The notes under the pieces were generated by a model. That model searched no databases and was not told where the DNA came from. It worked only from the letters and a program-made list of their open reading frames with translations. Shown piece after piece: positions 35,572-43,956 of a DNA stretch of 64,000 nt. The position numbers and the translations under genes are program-made. The first letter of the stretch is position 1, and each line of letters begins with the position of its first letter. Source of the DNA: Lysobacterales bacterium (GTDB taxonomy: Bacteria > Pseudomonadota > Gammaproteobacteria > Xanthomonadales > Xanthomonadaceae); assembly GCA_020442465.1 (NCBI GenBank), contig JAGRJY010000108.1:310001-374000 (forward strand), read 5' to 3'.

Positions 35572-35765
35572 GGTCCGACGATTTACCCAGTCCGGCAGTC
35601 ACCTTACCGCAGGCACTGCGGCCAAAGGCGGCGTGCGTGGTGTGACCGTGACAGGGGTTGGCCGGCGCGCGCGTCCCCTGCACCGGCGACGCACGAACAC
35701 CGACTTTGGGACAAGGTCGTCGCGCGCGCAGGCAGCCGGTCAGCAGTGATCGAAGTGCCGCGCAC

Positions 35766-35791
35766 AAAAAAAGCCCCGGCGAACCGGGGCT
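35766..35791 (-). terminator. Rho-independent terminator of the cold-shock gene
   Basis: On the minus strand AGCCCCGG, loop TTCG, CCGGGGCT is followed by a run of seven T. It lies 26 bases after the csp stop and is a textbook intrinsic terminator. Confidence 0.92.
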
Positions 35792-35816
35792 TGGATCATC
35801 GTGCTGTGATCAGCGA

Positions 35817-36026
35817 TCAGACTTTCTGAACTTCATCGGCCTGCAAGCCCTTCTGGCCCTGCACGACCTTGAAGCTCACCTTCTGGCCTTCCTGCAGCGA
35901 ACGGAATCCCGTGCCCTGGATGGCGCGGAAGTGGACGAATACATCGTCGCCGTTGTCGCGGCTGATGAAGCCAAACCCCTTGGCATCGTTGAACCACTTG
36001 ACGGTTCCGATTTGACGATCGGACAT
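35817..36026 (-). CDS. Cold-shock protein (CspA family)
   Basis: 69 residues, a single cold-shock domain. The RNP1 motif KGFGFISRD near residues 16-24 and RNP2-like DVFVHFRAI near 28-36 bind single-stranded RNA and DNA. Homologues act as RNA chaperones. GAGGAG lies 7 bases before the ATG at 36026. A strong intrinsic terminator follows, so the gene is monocistronic. The frame continues upstream of the ATG but without similarity. Confidence 0.95.
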   Translation of the reverse strand: MSDRQIGTVKWFNDAKGFGFISRDNGDDVFVHFRAIQGTGFRSLQEGQKVSFKVVQGQKGLQADEVQKV

Positions 36027-36347
36027 GCAACTGCTCCTCGAAACGTAACGAAAACCGCGGTCTCCCCGCGCGGACTTCACTGCGATTTCAAGTGGACGGC
36101 TGTACGGCGGCACAACGAGGCTCGAAACGAGCGAACCTCGAAACTGCGACGCACGTCACCCTCTTGCCATTGCAGTGTGATCGAGTCTAGCGAAGAAATT
36201 TTTAACAGGGAAGCCGCTGGACGGACCAAACCACCCTGTTTTCAACCCTTTGCATTCCCTTTCAGCGAAATCGCCTTAGCCATCAAGTGGAGCATTCGCT
36301 CTAGAAACTCCTGCGACGGTGGCGCCGTCCCACAACCGGAGCTGAAC
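36027..36347. other. 321-base region between the cold-shock and beta-helix genes
   Basis: Divergent regulatory region. It holds the leader and candidate promoter of csp (listed separately) on the minus strand. Near the beta-helix gene, an AT-richer patch (36190-36205) is present; no other structured element is seen. Confidence 0.5.
36184..36212 (-). promoter_or_regulatory. Candidate csp promoter giving a leader of about 150 bases
   Basis: On the minus strand TTCCCT (36212-36207) and TAGACT (36189-36184) are 17 bases apart, with an A/T-rich spacer. Transcription would start near 36177, leaving about 150 untranslated bases before the ATG, as expected for cold-shock genes with regulatory leaders. 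Confidence 0.4.
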
Positions 36348-37079
36348 ATGCGCACGTCCAACGCCCTTGCTCTGATTTCCCTTGCCGGCCTCGCCATGGC
36401 GAGTACTGCCGCCTCGGCCGCCGAGTTCGAAGTCGCCAACCGCGACGTCGCCGGACTGATCCGCGCACTGCAAACGGCCGGAACCAATGACGAAGCGGAT
36501 GTGATCCATCTCGCTGCGGGGGGCATCTACACGCTCGAGATGACCGACTCGCAGGGTTTGGCCCTGCCCGAGTTCAAGGGTCACATCACCCTGGACGGCC
36601 GCGGCGCCGAGATCCGCCGCTACGCCGGCAACCCCATGCGCTTCTTCGTGATCGCCAAGGACGCCGACGTCAGCATCAGTGACCTCAGCATCGCCGAGGC
36701 CAGCATGGGTGCGATCGACAATTCGGGCCACACCCGGCTCGAGCGCATCTCGATCACCGATTCCGACAATCTGCCCGGCGTGACTCATGCCATCGTGTCG
36801 AACACCGGTGACCTCAGCATCCGCGACAGCCTGGTGGGCTACAACCGCGTGCGCGGCGTGGCCGCAGACGGCGCCATCGTCGTCAACGAGGGACACCTCA
36901 CGCTGACCAACACCCGATTCACTGCCAACGAAGTCGTCCGCCTCAGCGCCGACGCCCTCGCGGCGGGCGCTGTGCTCAATCGCGGCGAGATGTCCGTCGA
37001 GAACGGCCTGTTCGACGGCAACACGATCGGCAACCCCGACGGCGAGTACCTGGCGTCAGCCGTGGTCGAGGCGCACTGA
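36348..37079 (+). CDS. Exported parallel-beta-helix-like protein of unknown function
   Basis: 243 residues. A signal peptide (LALISLAGLAMASTAASAAEF) decides the start. The rest shows the rhythm of a short parallel beta-helix: GHITLDGRGAEIRR, DVSISDLSIAEASMGAIDNS, TRLERISITDSDN, GDLSIRDSLVGYN, GHLTLTNTRFTANEV, GEMSVENGLFDGNTIG. In larger relatives this fold occurs in right-handed polymorphic-outer-membrane-type proteins. There is no catalytic motif, and the protein lacks an autotransporter barrel. It is divergent from the cold-shock gene and convergent with the cytochrome gene. Confidence 0.7.
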   Translation: MRTSNALALISLAGLAMASTAASAAEFEVANRDVAGLIRALQTAGTNDEADVIHLAAGGIYTLEMTDSQGLALPEFKGHITLDGRGAEIRRYAGNPMRFFVIAKDADVSISDLSIAEASMGAIDNSGHTRLERISITDSDNLPGVTHAIVSNTGDLSIRDSLVGYNRVRGVAADGAIVVNEGHLTLTNTRFTANEVVRLSADALAAGAVLNRGEMSVENGLFDGNTIGNPDGEYLASAVVEAH

Positions 37080-37236
37080 TCCGACCATCGATGTGGCACT
37101 CCGGGCGCAGGCGATGCACGCGCGCCCGGAGGCGGCTCCAAGGCGAACTCCCCTGATAAGCCGGTGACGCGCCCGGCGACCCGCCGCTTTGCGCAGGGGC
37201 ATGGGACCCACCCGCGGCGCAGGGGCAGCTCGGGTT

Positions 37237-37806
37237 TCAGCGACCTCCGTTCTGCCAGCCGGCCAGCGCCGCGGCCGCGGCCTGGCGCTCCTGATCATCC
37301 AGTTTCGCCATCGGACTGCCGTTGCCGGTAGGCGGATGGCTGCGCTCATCGCGCGCAAACGCGCGCAACTGGCGATCGAGATAGTCCTCGTACTGGCCGG
37401 CCACGCGTGGGATCTCTTCCTGGCCGGTGAACCCCTTGCCGTGGCAGGCCGCACAATCGAATCGCTCGAGGACACGCAGGCCGGCATCGCGCAGGACCGG
37501 GTCCACCGATGCTGCCGGCGCTGACCAGGCGCGCTCCGCGAATGTCGCGGCCAGCCGGTCGATCAGCGCATCGTCGAAGCCTTGCGCCAGCGCATCCATG
37601 GGAAACGCCTCACGCGCATGCTCGCGAAACCGACGCAGCTGGGTGCGCAGGTAGGCTGCATGCTGGCCGTCCAGATTGGGCGCCACCGCACGCCGCGCCG
37701 AACCGCTGTGACAATCGAGGCAGACGCCGATGTCTGCAGGTTCCGCGGCGCCGCTCGGGGCCGACCAGACAGCAGCCAGACAGACTGCCCACATCAGGAC
37801 TCTCAT
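37237..37806 (-). CDS. Di-heme cytochrome c (c4-like)
   Basis: 189 residues from the ATG at 37806, which has GGAGC just upstream and opens a signal peptide (VLMWAVCLAAVWSAPSGAAE). Two CxxCH motifs, CLDCHSG near residue 35 and CAACHGKG near 122, and distal methionines (PMDALAQGF, GSPMAKLDD) fit a two-domain periplasmic cytochrome c4 that carries electrons between membrane complexes. It is divergent from the protease gene. The frame upstream of 37806 contains no cytochrome-like sequence. Confidence 0.85.
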   Translation of the reverse strand: MRVLMWAVCLAAVWSAPSGAAEPADIGVCLDCHSGSARRAVAPNLDGQHAAYLRTQLRRFREHAREAFPMDALAQGFDDALIDRLAATFAERAWSAPAASVDPVLRDAGLRVLERFDCAACHGKGFTGQEEIPRVAGQYEDYLDRQLRAFARDERSHPPTGNGSPMAKLDDQERQAAAAALAGWQNGGR

Positions 37807-37956
37807 CTTTGCTCCTGTACTATCAGCGCCGGCCGTCGCTGCGACCCGCGGCCAGCGCCCGAATTCGTCGGTCAATCCGACCCCACCGCGAGCAACAGGC
37901 TGCATGTTCGGCTCAGGCTCCAGACGCGCATGGACCGCGCACACATCGAGATCACC

Positions 37957-39438
37957 ATGCTACGCCATTCGTTTGTCACTGCCTGTCTCCTCGCTGCCGC
38001 TCTGCTCACGGGCCCGGCGGCAGTCGGCCCGGTCGATGCGGCCACCGCCAAGAACGATCCGGTCGACGTGCTCATTGTCCTGCGGACGCACCCGGTGCGC
38101 GCCGCGACGTCGGCACCCACGAATGCATTCGCCCGTCGGGCGCAGCAGGTCGCGCGCTTGCGCGATGAGGCTGAGGCCGGCCAGCAGGATCTGCTGCAGT
38201 GGCTGGCCGCACGGCACTATCCGAATCGTCGCTATTGGGTGGTCAACGCCATCGCTGCGCGGGTCGACCGCGCCGACCTCGCCACCCTGGCACAGCGCGA
38301 GGACGTACAGCGGATCGTCATTGACGCGCCGGCCAAGGTGGCGCTGCCGGATCCTGAACTGGCCCGCAGCCAGCCACTCCCGGCGGCGCCGTCCGCCGTG
38401 GCCTGGGGCGTGGAGCGCATTCGTGCGCCGGAAGTCTGGGCGCTCGGCTACACCGGCCAGGGCGTGGTGATCGGTGGCCAGGACACCGGCTACGACTGGG
38501 ACCACCCCGCCCTGCGCGACAAGTACCGCGGCTGGAACGGCACCACCGCCGACCACAACTACAACTGGCACGACGCCATCCATGCCGTCGACTGGCCGGG
38601 TCAGGGCAACCCCTGCGGGTTCGACACCTTGGCACCCTGCGACGACGGCAGCCACGGCACCCACACCATGGGCACGATGGTCGGCGATGACGGCGGTTCG
38701 AATCAGGTCGGCGTGGCGCCGGGCGCGCGCTGGATCGGCTGCCGCAACATGCAGCAGGGCGACGGCCGGCCATCCACGTACATCGAGTGCTTCCAGTGGC
38801 TGATGGCGCCGACCGACCTCGCCGACGAGAACCCGAACCCTGCCCTGGCCGCCGACGTGATCAACAATTCCTGGGGCTGCCCGCCGTCCGAAGGCTGCAC
38901 GGCCGGGCTCACCGCGACCATGCAGACCGTGGTGGCCAATGTACGAGCCGCCGGCATCGTGGTCGTCGCCTCGGCCGGCAACTCGGGATCGTCCTGCGGC
39001 ACGGTGGCTGATCCGCCGCCCACCTTCCTGGAATCGTTCTCGGTCGGCGCGACCGACATGTCGAACGTGATCGCCGGCTTCAGCAGCCGTGGGCCGACCC
39101 CCGCTGGGCTGCTCAAACCCGATGTGGTGGCGCCGGGCGTGAGCGTGCGGTCCACGGTGCCGAATGGTGGCTACGGCACGCTCAGCGGCACCAGCATGGC
39201 GGGGCCCCATGTCGCTGGCGCCGTGGCGCTGCTGATCAGCGCCGACCCAACCCTGCGCGGCGACCCCGACGCGATCCAGGCGACGCTGGAGAGCACCGCG
39301 ACGCCCATGACCTCGGCGCAGAACTGCGGGGCCTTTCCCGGCAACACGGTGCCCAATGCTGTGTTCGGGCGCGGTCTGATCGACGTCCGCGCCGCCGTGG
39401 CCGCGCGCTCCATCTTCTTCGTCAGCGGATTCGAATAG
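37957..39438 (+). CDS. Secreted subtilisin-like serine protease (S8 family)
   Basis: 493 residues from the ATG at 37957. A signal peptide (SFVTACLLAAALLTGPAAV) is followed by an I9-like propeptide (residues about 30-125). The catalytic triad is Asp in VVIGGQDTGYDWDHPAL near 185, His in DGSHGTHTMGTMVGDD near 235, and Ser in GTLSGTSMAGPHVAGAVALL near 410, with the oxyanion Asn in VINNSWGC near 305. Cys pairs are many, as in extracellular subtilases. The protein ends in SIFFVSGFE, a motif shared with two other secreted proteins in this window. It stands alone. Confidence 0.9.
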   Translation: MLRHSFVTACLLAAALLTGPAAVGPVDAATAKNDPVDVLIVLRTHPVRAATSAPTNAFARRAQQVARLRDEAEAGQQDLLQWLAARHYPNRRYWVVNAIAARVDRADLATLAQREDVQRIVIDAPAKVALPDPELARSQPLPAAPSAVAWGVERIRAPEVWALGYTGQGVVIGGQDTGYDWDHPALRDKYRGWNGTTADHNYNWHDAIHAVDWPGQGNPCGFDTLAPCDDGSHGTHTMGTMVGDDGGSNQVGVAPGARWIGCRNMQQGDGRPSTYIECFQWLMAPTDLADENPNPALAADVINNSWGCPPSEGCTAGLTATMQTVVANVRAAGIVVVASAGNSGSSCGTVADPPPTFLESFSVGATDMSNVIAGFSSRGPTPAGLLKPDVVAPGVSVRSTVPNGGYGTLSGTSMAGPHVAGAVALLISADPTLRGDPDAIQATLESTATPMTSAQNCGAFPGNTVPNAVFGRGLIDVRAAVAARSIFFVSGFE

Positions 39439-39499
39439 CCGCACCAAGCCGGGCACACACGCCGCGCATGGCGCGGCGCATCGGCGGCCCATGCCGCAC

Positions 39500-41992
39500 T
39501 CAGTCGTTGAGCGCGCGCAGGGCCAACGCCGGCGGCACACGCGCAATCGTGCGCGTCATGAGCATGCCGACGAAGACGATCAGCACGGACCCGGCCATCG
39601 CGTAGGCCAGAAGCGTCCCGACATCCACCGCCCAGGGCAGGTCCAGCACGGCTTCGCCAAACCAGGTGGCGACCGCTGCCGCGCAGGCCGCCGCGGTCAG
39701 CGAGGCGATCAGGCCAAGCAACACGAACTCAGCCAGGTGCATCGCGCGCAGCTGTCCGCGCCGCGCACCCAGTGCGCGCATCACGCTGCCCTCGCGCAGG
39801 CGCTCGTCCTGGGTGGCGCCGACGGCGGCAATCAGCACCAGCAACCCGGCGGCGAAGGTGAACAGGAACACCGACTGCACCGCCATCGATGCCTGCTCGG
39901 CCACGCTGCGCACCTGCCGCACGATGGCATCGATGTCGATCACGGTGATGTTGGGAAAGGCCCGCACCAGCTGATCGGACAGGCCACGCCGAGCCGGATC
40001 CAGGTGGAACGCGCCAATGTGGCTGGCGGGAAAACCCTGCAACGCGGCGGGTGAGAAGAGCACGAAGAAATTCGGTCGGAACCGTTCCCAGTCGACTTCG
40101 CGAATACTGGTCAACTCGCCTTCGATGCGACTGCCGGCCACGTCGAACGCGATCCGGTCGCCGAGCTTCCAACCCAGCGCCTCGGCGAGGCCACGCTCAG
40201 CGGAGAGCTCCGAAGCCGTGCTCTCCTCTGACCAGAAGCGGCCGGCGACGACGCGATTGTCCGCCTCGCTGAGGTGGCTGGCCCAGGAAAGATTGAACTC
40301 TCGCTCGGCCAACCGCAGCGCACGTCCCGAAAAGTCGTCGCGGTCGAAGGCTTCGCCATTGCGTTCGACCCAACGTGCGCGAACCATCGGCACCAGACCG
40401 ACGTCGCGCACGCCGCCATCCTCCAGCATGCGCTGCACCTCGGCCACCTGGTCGGTCTGCACGTTCACCAGGAACCGGTTCGGCAAGTCGGCCGGCATCA
40501 TCGCGCGCCAACGGTCGAGCAGGTCGCCGCGCAGCAGCGCAAGCAGCATCAGCACCATCAAGCCCAGGCCCAGCGCCGCGATCTGGACTACGCTGCCCGA
40601 CTGTTTGCGTGCCAGTACGGCCACGCCGTGCCGCCAGCCTCCGATCAGGCCGCTGCGCACCCGGCGCAGTCCATACACGATGGCGCCGCCCACCACGGCC
40701 AGCGCCAACAATGAGGCGGCAATGGCGATCAACATGCCGAGCCCGACATGGAGCGAGTCGACGCGACTGATCATCAGCCACGCGCAGCCGCCCAGGCCCA
40801 GCGCGATCGCGACCCAGCTGCGCAGCGGCGGTGCACCGAGATCACGTCGAAGCACGCGCATGGTCGGTACCCGGCGCAGCTGCAGGATCGGCGGCAACGC
40901 GAACGCGACCAGCATCACCAGGGCCACCATCGCGCCGAACCCGGCCGGTGCGTACGTCGCCGCGGGCAGCTCGAGCTTGAGGGCCTCTCCGAGCCAGGCC
41001 ACGACGAAGAACTGGATCAGCCAGCCCGCCACGATACCGAGCACCGCCGCGGCCGTGGCCAAGCCCAGCAGTTCCACCACGTAGATGCGGAACAGCGTGT
41101 TCTGGCTGGCGCCGAGGCAGCGCATCACGGCGCAGGCGTCGAGATGACGTCGCGCGTGGCGGCGAGCGGCCATCGCCACCGCCAGGCCGGCAACCACGAC
41201 GGACACGAGGGCTGCCAGGGCGAGAAACCGGTCGGCTCGCTCGATCGCGTTGCGCATCTCCGGTCTTGCATCGTCCACCGTTTCGATGCGCTGGCCGCGG
41301 CCCAGTGATTCGCGGGTGACCGAGGTCCACGTCCTGACGCCCTCCGGCGCACCGGCGACGATCACCCGGTAGGCAATCCGACTGCCGGGCTGTTCCAGTC
41401 CGGTGGCCGCGAGGTCCGCGAGCCGGATGAAGACCCGCGGCGCGACGTTGAAGTAGTCGAGCGCGGCATCCGGCTCCTGCGCCACCAGGGCAACGATACG
41501 AAACCTGCTCTGCCCCAGATGGATCTCGTCGCCCACGCGGGCACCGAGCCGCCCCGCCCCGCCAACGTCCACCCACGCCTGCCCGGCTTGCAGTTCCTGC
41601 GTCACCGGTACCGCGCTGCCGTCGTCCGGATGCTGCAGCAGGAACTGCCCGCGCAGCGGAAATCCGCCATCCATCGCCTTGATCTCGCTCAGCTGGAAGC
41701 GATCGCCGACCCGCGCCATGCTCGGAAACGTACGTGTTTCGGTGTGCGACAGCCCCAGGTCCCGGGCGTGTTCCCGCACCGAGCGGTCGATCGTCAGGTC
41801 AGCACGCAGCACCGCATCGCCACCCAACAGGGCGTTGGCGCGAAGGCGCAGGGCCGAGGATGCGCGGTCGGTGATGAAACCGACGCTGCTGACCGCGCAC
41901 ACGGCGAGCACCAGCGCGGCCAGCAACACGCGCAGCTCGCCGGCACGCAGATCGCGCCGGAGCAGCTGCCAGCCGAGCCGTAGCGCGGTCAT
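39500..41992 (-). CDS. ybbP: ABC transporter permease, YbbP-like (FtsX family)
   Basis: 830 residues. Two FtsX-type halves each have a large extracytoplasmic domain and four membrane helices: a first helix near residues 20-40 (LLAALVLAVCAVSSVGF), core helices near 255-430 (LALAALVSVVVAGLAVAMAA and others), and final helices near 690-815 (FLFTFAAGLLVLIAAVG). This is the MacB-like mechanotransmission type rather than an import channel. The start overlaps the stop of the ATPase gene by ATGA. In E. coli the same pair is divergent from tesA, as here. The substrate is unknown. Confidence 0.88.
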   Translation of the reverse strand: MTALRLGWQLLRRDLRAGELRVLLAALVLAVCAVSSVGFITDRASSALRLRANALLGGDAVLRADLTIDRSVREHARDLGLSHTETRTFPSMARVGDRFQLSEIKAMDGGFPLRGQFLLQHPDDGSAVPVTQELQAGQAWVDVGGAGRLGARVGDEIHLGQSRFRIVALVAQEPDAALDYFNVAPRVFIRLADLAATGLEQPGSRIAYRVIVAGAPEGVRTWTSVTRESLGRGQRIETVDDARPEMRNAIERADRFLALAALVSVVVAGLAVAMAARRHARRHLDACAVMRCLGASQNTLFRIYVVELLGLATAAAVLGIVAGWLIQFFVVAWLGEALKLELPAATYAPAGFGAMVALVMLVAFALPPILQLRRVPTMRVLRRDLGAPPLRSWVAIALGLGGCAWLMISRVDSLHVGLGMLIAIAASLLALAVVGGAIVYGLRRVRSGLIGGWRHGVAVLARKQSGSVVQIAALGLGLMVLMLLALLRGDLLDRWRAMMPADLPNRFLVNVQTDQVAEVQRMLEDGGVRDVGLVPMVRARWVERNGEAFDRDDFSGRALRLAEREFNLSWASHLSEADNRVVAGRFWSEESTASELSAERGLAEALGWKLGDRIAFDVAGSRIEGELTSIREVDWERFRPNFFVLFSPAALQGFPASHIGAFHLDPARRGLSDQLVRAFPNITVIDIDAIVRQVRSVAEQASMAVQSVFLFTFAAGLLVLIAAVGATQDERLREGSVMRALGARRGQLRAMHLAEFVLLGLIASLTAAACAAAVATWFGEAVLDLPWAVDVGTLLAYAMAGSVLIVFVGMLMTRTIARVPPALALRALND

Positions 41993-42687
41993 CCGACGAC
42001 CCGGCCGGCATCCAGGCGGATTTGCCGGCCGCAGCGCGCCGCCAGCCGTTCGTCGTGGGTCACCAGCAGCAGCGTCGTGCCACTGCGCGTGTTCATCTCG
42101 AACAGCAAATCGGCAATGGCCTCGCCTGTCACGGTATCCAGATTGCCGGTCGGCTCGTCGGCGAACAGGATCACGGGCTCGACAACGAACGCGCGCGCCA
42201 TGGCCACGCGCTGTTGTTCTCCGCCGGAGAGCTGCTTCGGGTAGTGATCGAGGCGCTCGCCCAGACCCACCCGCTGCAACATCGCGGTGGCGCGCGCCGC
42301 GGCGTCACGCTGGCCAGCCAGGTCGAGCGGAAGCATGACGTTCTCGAGCGCGGTGAGCGGCGCCAGCAGCTGGAAGGACTGGAACACGAAGCCCACGCGC
42401 CCGGCGCGCAGCGCAGCGCGCGCATCTTCGTCGAGCCGGTCGAGGGATCGGCCGTCGAGCTCGACATGGCCTGAGCTGGGTACGTCGAGCCCGGCCAGCA
42501 GGGCCAGCAGGGTCGACTTGCCGGACCCGGAAGCACCGACCAAGGCTACGGTCTCCCCGGTGGCGATGGCGAGATCGACGCCATCGAGAATGGTGAGCGT
42601 CCCCTGCGCCAGCGGAACGCGCTTGCTCAGCCCGGCGGCGGCGATGGCGGGCCGATCGTTCACCCCATCATGGTCCGGGTGGGTCAA
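41989..42687 (-). CDS. ybbA: ABC transporter ATP-binding protein, YbbA-like
   Basis: 232 residues. Walker A GASGSGKSTLLALLAG near residue 50, the signature LSGGEQQRVAMARAF near 150, Walker B VILFADEPTGNLDT near 170, and the switch histidine in LLVTHDERLA near 207 are complete. It belongs to the LolD/MacB/YbbA branch. It is the first gene of a two-gene operon with the YbbP-like permease and is divergent from tesA, with 61 bases between start codons. Confidence 0.92.
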   Translation of the reverse strand: MTHPDHDGVNDRPAIAAAGLSKRVPLAQGTLTILDGVDLAIATGETVALVGASGSGKSTLLALLAGLDVPSSGHVELDGRSLDRLDEDARAALRAGRVGFVFQSFQLLAPLTALENVMLPLDLAGQRDAAARATAMLQRVGLGERLDHYPKQLSGGEQQRVAMARAFVVEPVILFADEPTGNLDTVTGEAIADLLFEMNTRSGTTLLLVTHDERLAARCGRQIRLDAGRVVG

Positions 42688-42748
42688 AATGCTGCTCCCT
42701 GGTCGGTCATGGAATCCGATGCCTCAAGCGATGACGAAGGCACGCAGC

Positions 42749-43423
42749 ATGCCGCATTCGGTGCGCACGCCGCGTGTACCAAAGGTGATGCTGGCGGTTT
42801 TTCTGGCGCTGTCGGCGTTCGGCTCCGCCGCGCATGCGCGGACGAACGACGAGGCAGCAAGCACGGTGCTCGTGTTCGGCGACTCGCTGTCGGCGGCGTA
42901 CGGCATGGCCTCCGAGCAAGGCTGGGTCAGGCTGCTGGATGCGCGACTGGCTGAACGCGGTTGGCGTGCCGTCAACGCCAGCATGTCCGGCGAAACCAGC
43001 TCGGGCGGTGTCAGCCGCCTGCCGGCTGCGCTGCGGGAACATCGACCGCGGCTGGTCCTGCTCGAACTGGGCGCCAACGACGCCCTGCGCGGACTGCCGC
43101 TGGACATGCTCGAGCGCAACCTGCTGCGCATGACCGAACTCAGCACGCAACAGGGCGCTGAGGTCGTTCTCATCGGCATGCAGATGCCACCGAATTTCGG
43201 CAGCGACTTCACCCGACTGTTCAGCGCGGTGTACGAACGCGTGGCGGCGCAGAGTGGGGCCAGGCTGTTGCCCTTCCTGCTCGAACCGATCGCCGAGGAT
43301 CGCAGCCTGTTCCAGGCAGACCAGATCCATCCCACCGTGGCAGCGCAATCGCGCATTGCCGACCATGTCTGGGCCGTGCTCGATCCGCTGGTCGGGGCGG
43401 CCCAAGCGGTCGATGCGCCGTGA
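42749..43423 (+). CDS. tesA: Periplasmic acyl-CoA thioesterase/lysophospholipase TesA (SGNH hydrolase)
   Basis: 224 residues from the ATG at 42749, chosen because GAAGG lies 8 bases upstream and it gives a normal signal peptide (VMLAVFLALSAFGSAAHA). Further in-frame ATGs at 42719 and 42731 are possible. SGNH blocks are all visible: VFGDSLSAAYGM (block I, Ser), MSGETSSGGVSRL (block II, Gly), LLELGANDALRG (block III, Asn), and QADQIHPTVAAQ (block V, Asp-x-x-His). TesA cleaves thioesters and esters of fatty acids in the periplasm. The stop overlaps the GTG of the next gene. Confidence 0.92.
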   Translation: MPHSVRTPRVPKVMLAVFLALSAFGSAAHARTNDEAASTVLVFGDSLSAAYGMASEQGWVRLLDARLAERGWRAVNASMSGETSSGGVSRLPAALREHRPRLVLLELGANDALRGLPLDMLERNLLRMTELSTQQGAEVVLIGMQMPPNFGSDFTRLFSAVYERVAAQSGARLLPFLLEPIAEDRSLFQADQIHPTVAAQSRIADHVWAVLDPLVGAAQAVDAP

Positions 43424-43956
43424 AGCGACGCAGTCTCCTCATCGGTGCCGCCGGCGCAGCCGCGCTGAGCGGTGGCGCGGGAATCTGGCTGCTTGGTCCG
43501 GCCAGGCCGGTGACGGACATGGGCGACTGGTCGACCGTGCACCACTGGCTGGACCGCGTGGTCCGAACCCAGGCCACGACCCGCTCGGGCTGGAGCCTGC
43601 CGGTCGTGCTGCAGCACCTGGCTCAGAGCATCGAGTACTCTTTGGACGGCTACCCGGAGCTGAAGCCGGGCTGGTTTCGTGCCACGGTCGGCGCGCTCGC
43701 TGGCCGCACATTCCAGCGCCTTGGCGCCATGCATCACGGCCTGGACGAGCCCATCCCCGGCGCCCCGGCACTGACCGAGGCTGCGCTGGACTCATCAGCG
43801 CAGCGCCTGCGCGACGCTGTGCTGAGATTCGAAGCGCACCGCGGCACCCTGCAGCCGCACTTCGCCTACGGCGCGCTTGACCGCGAGTCCTACGCGCGGG
43901 CGCACCTGATGCATGTCGCTGACCACGCACAGCTGGTACGGAACGCGGGCGAATGA
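43420..43956 (+). CDS. DUF1569-type protein with Tat signal
   Basis: 178 residues from a GTG that overlaps the tesA stop (GTGA). The N-terminus KRRSLLIGAAGAAALSGG is a Tat-like signal with the RR motif. The body resembles the DinB-like DUF1569 helical bundle (SLPVVLQHLAQSIEYSLDGY, HFAYGALDRESYARAHLMHV, DHAQLVRN), with His residues placed as in metal-binding DinB-fold proteins. Its function is unknown. Its stop overlaps the pldA ATG (ATGA), placing it between two lipid hydrolases in one operon. Confidence 0.72.
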   Translation: MKRRSLLIGAAGAAALSGGAGIWLLGPARPVTDMGDWSTVHHWLDRVVRTQATTRSGWSLPVVLQHLAQSIEYSLDGYPELKPGWFRATVGALAGRTFQRLGAMHHGLDEPIPGAPALTEAALDSSAQRLRDAVLRFEAHRGTLQPHFAYGALDRESYARAHLMHVADHAQLVRNAGE

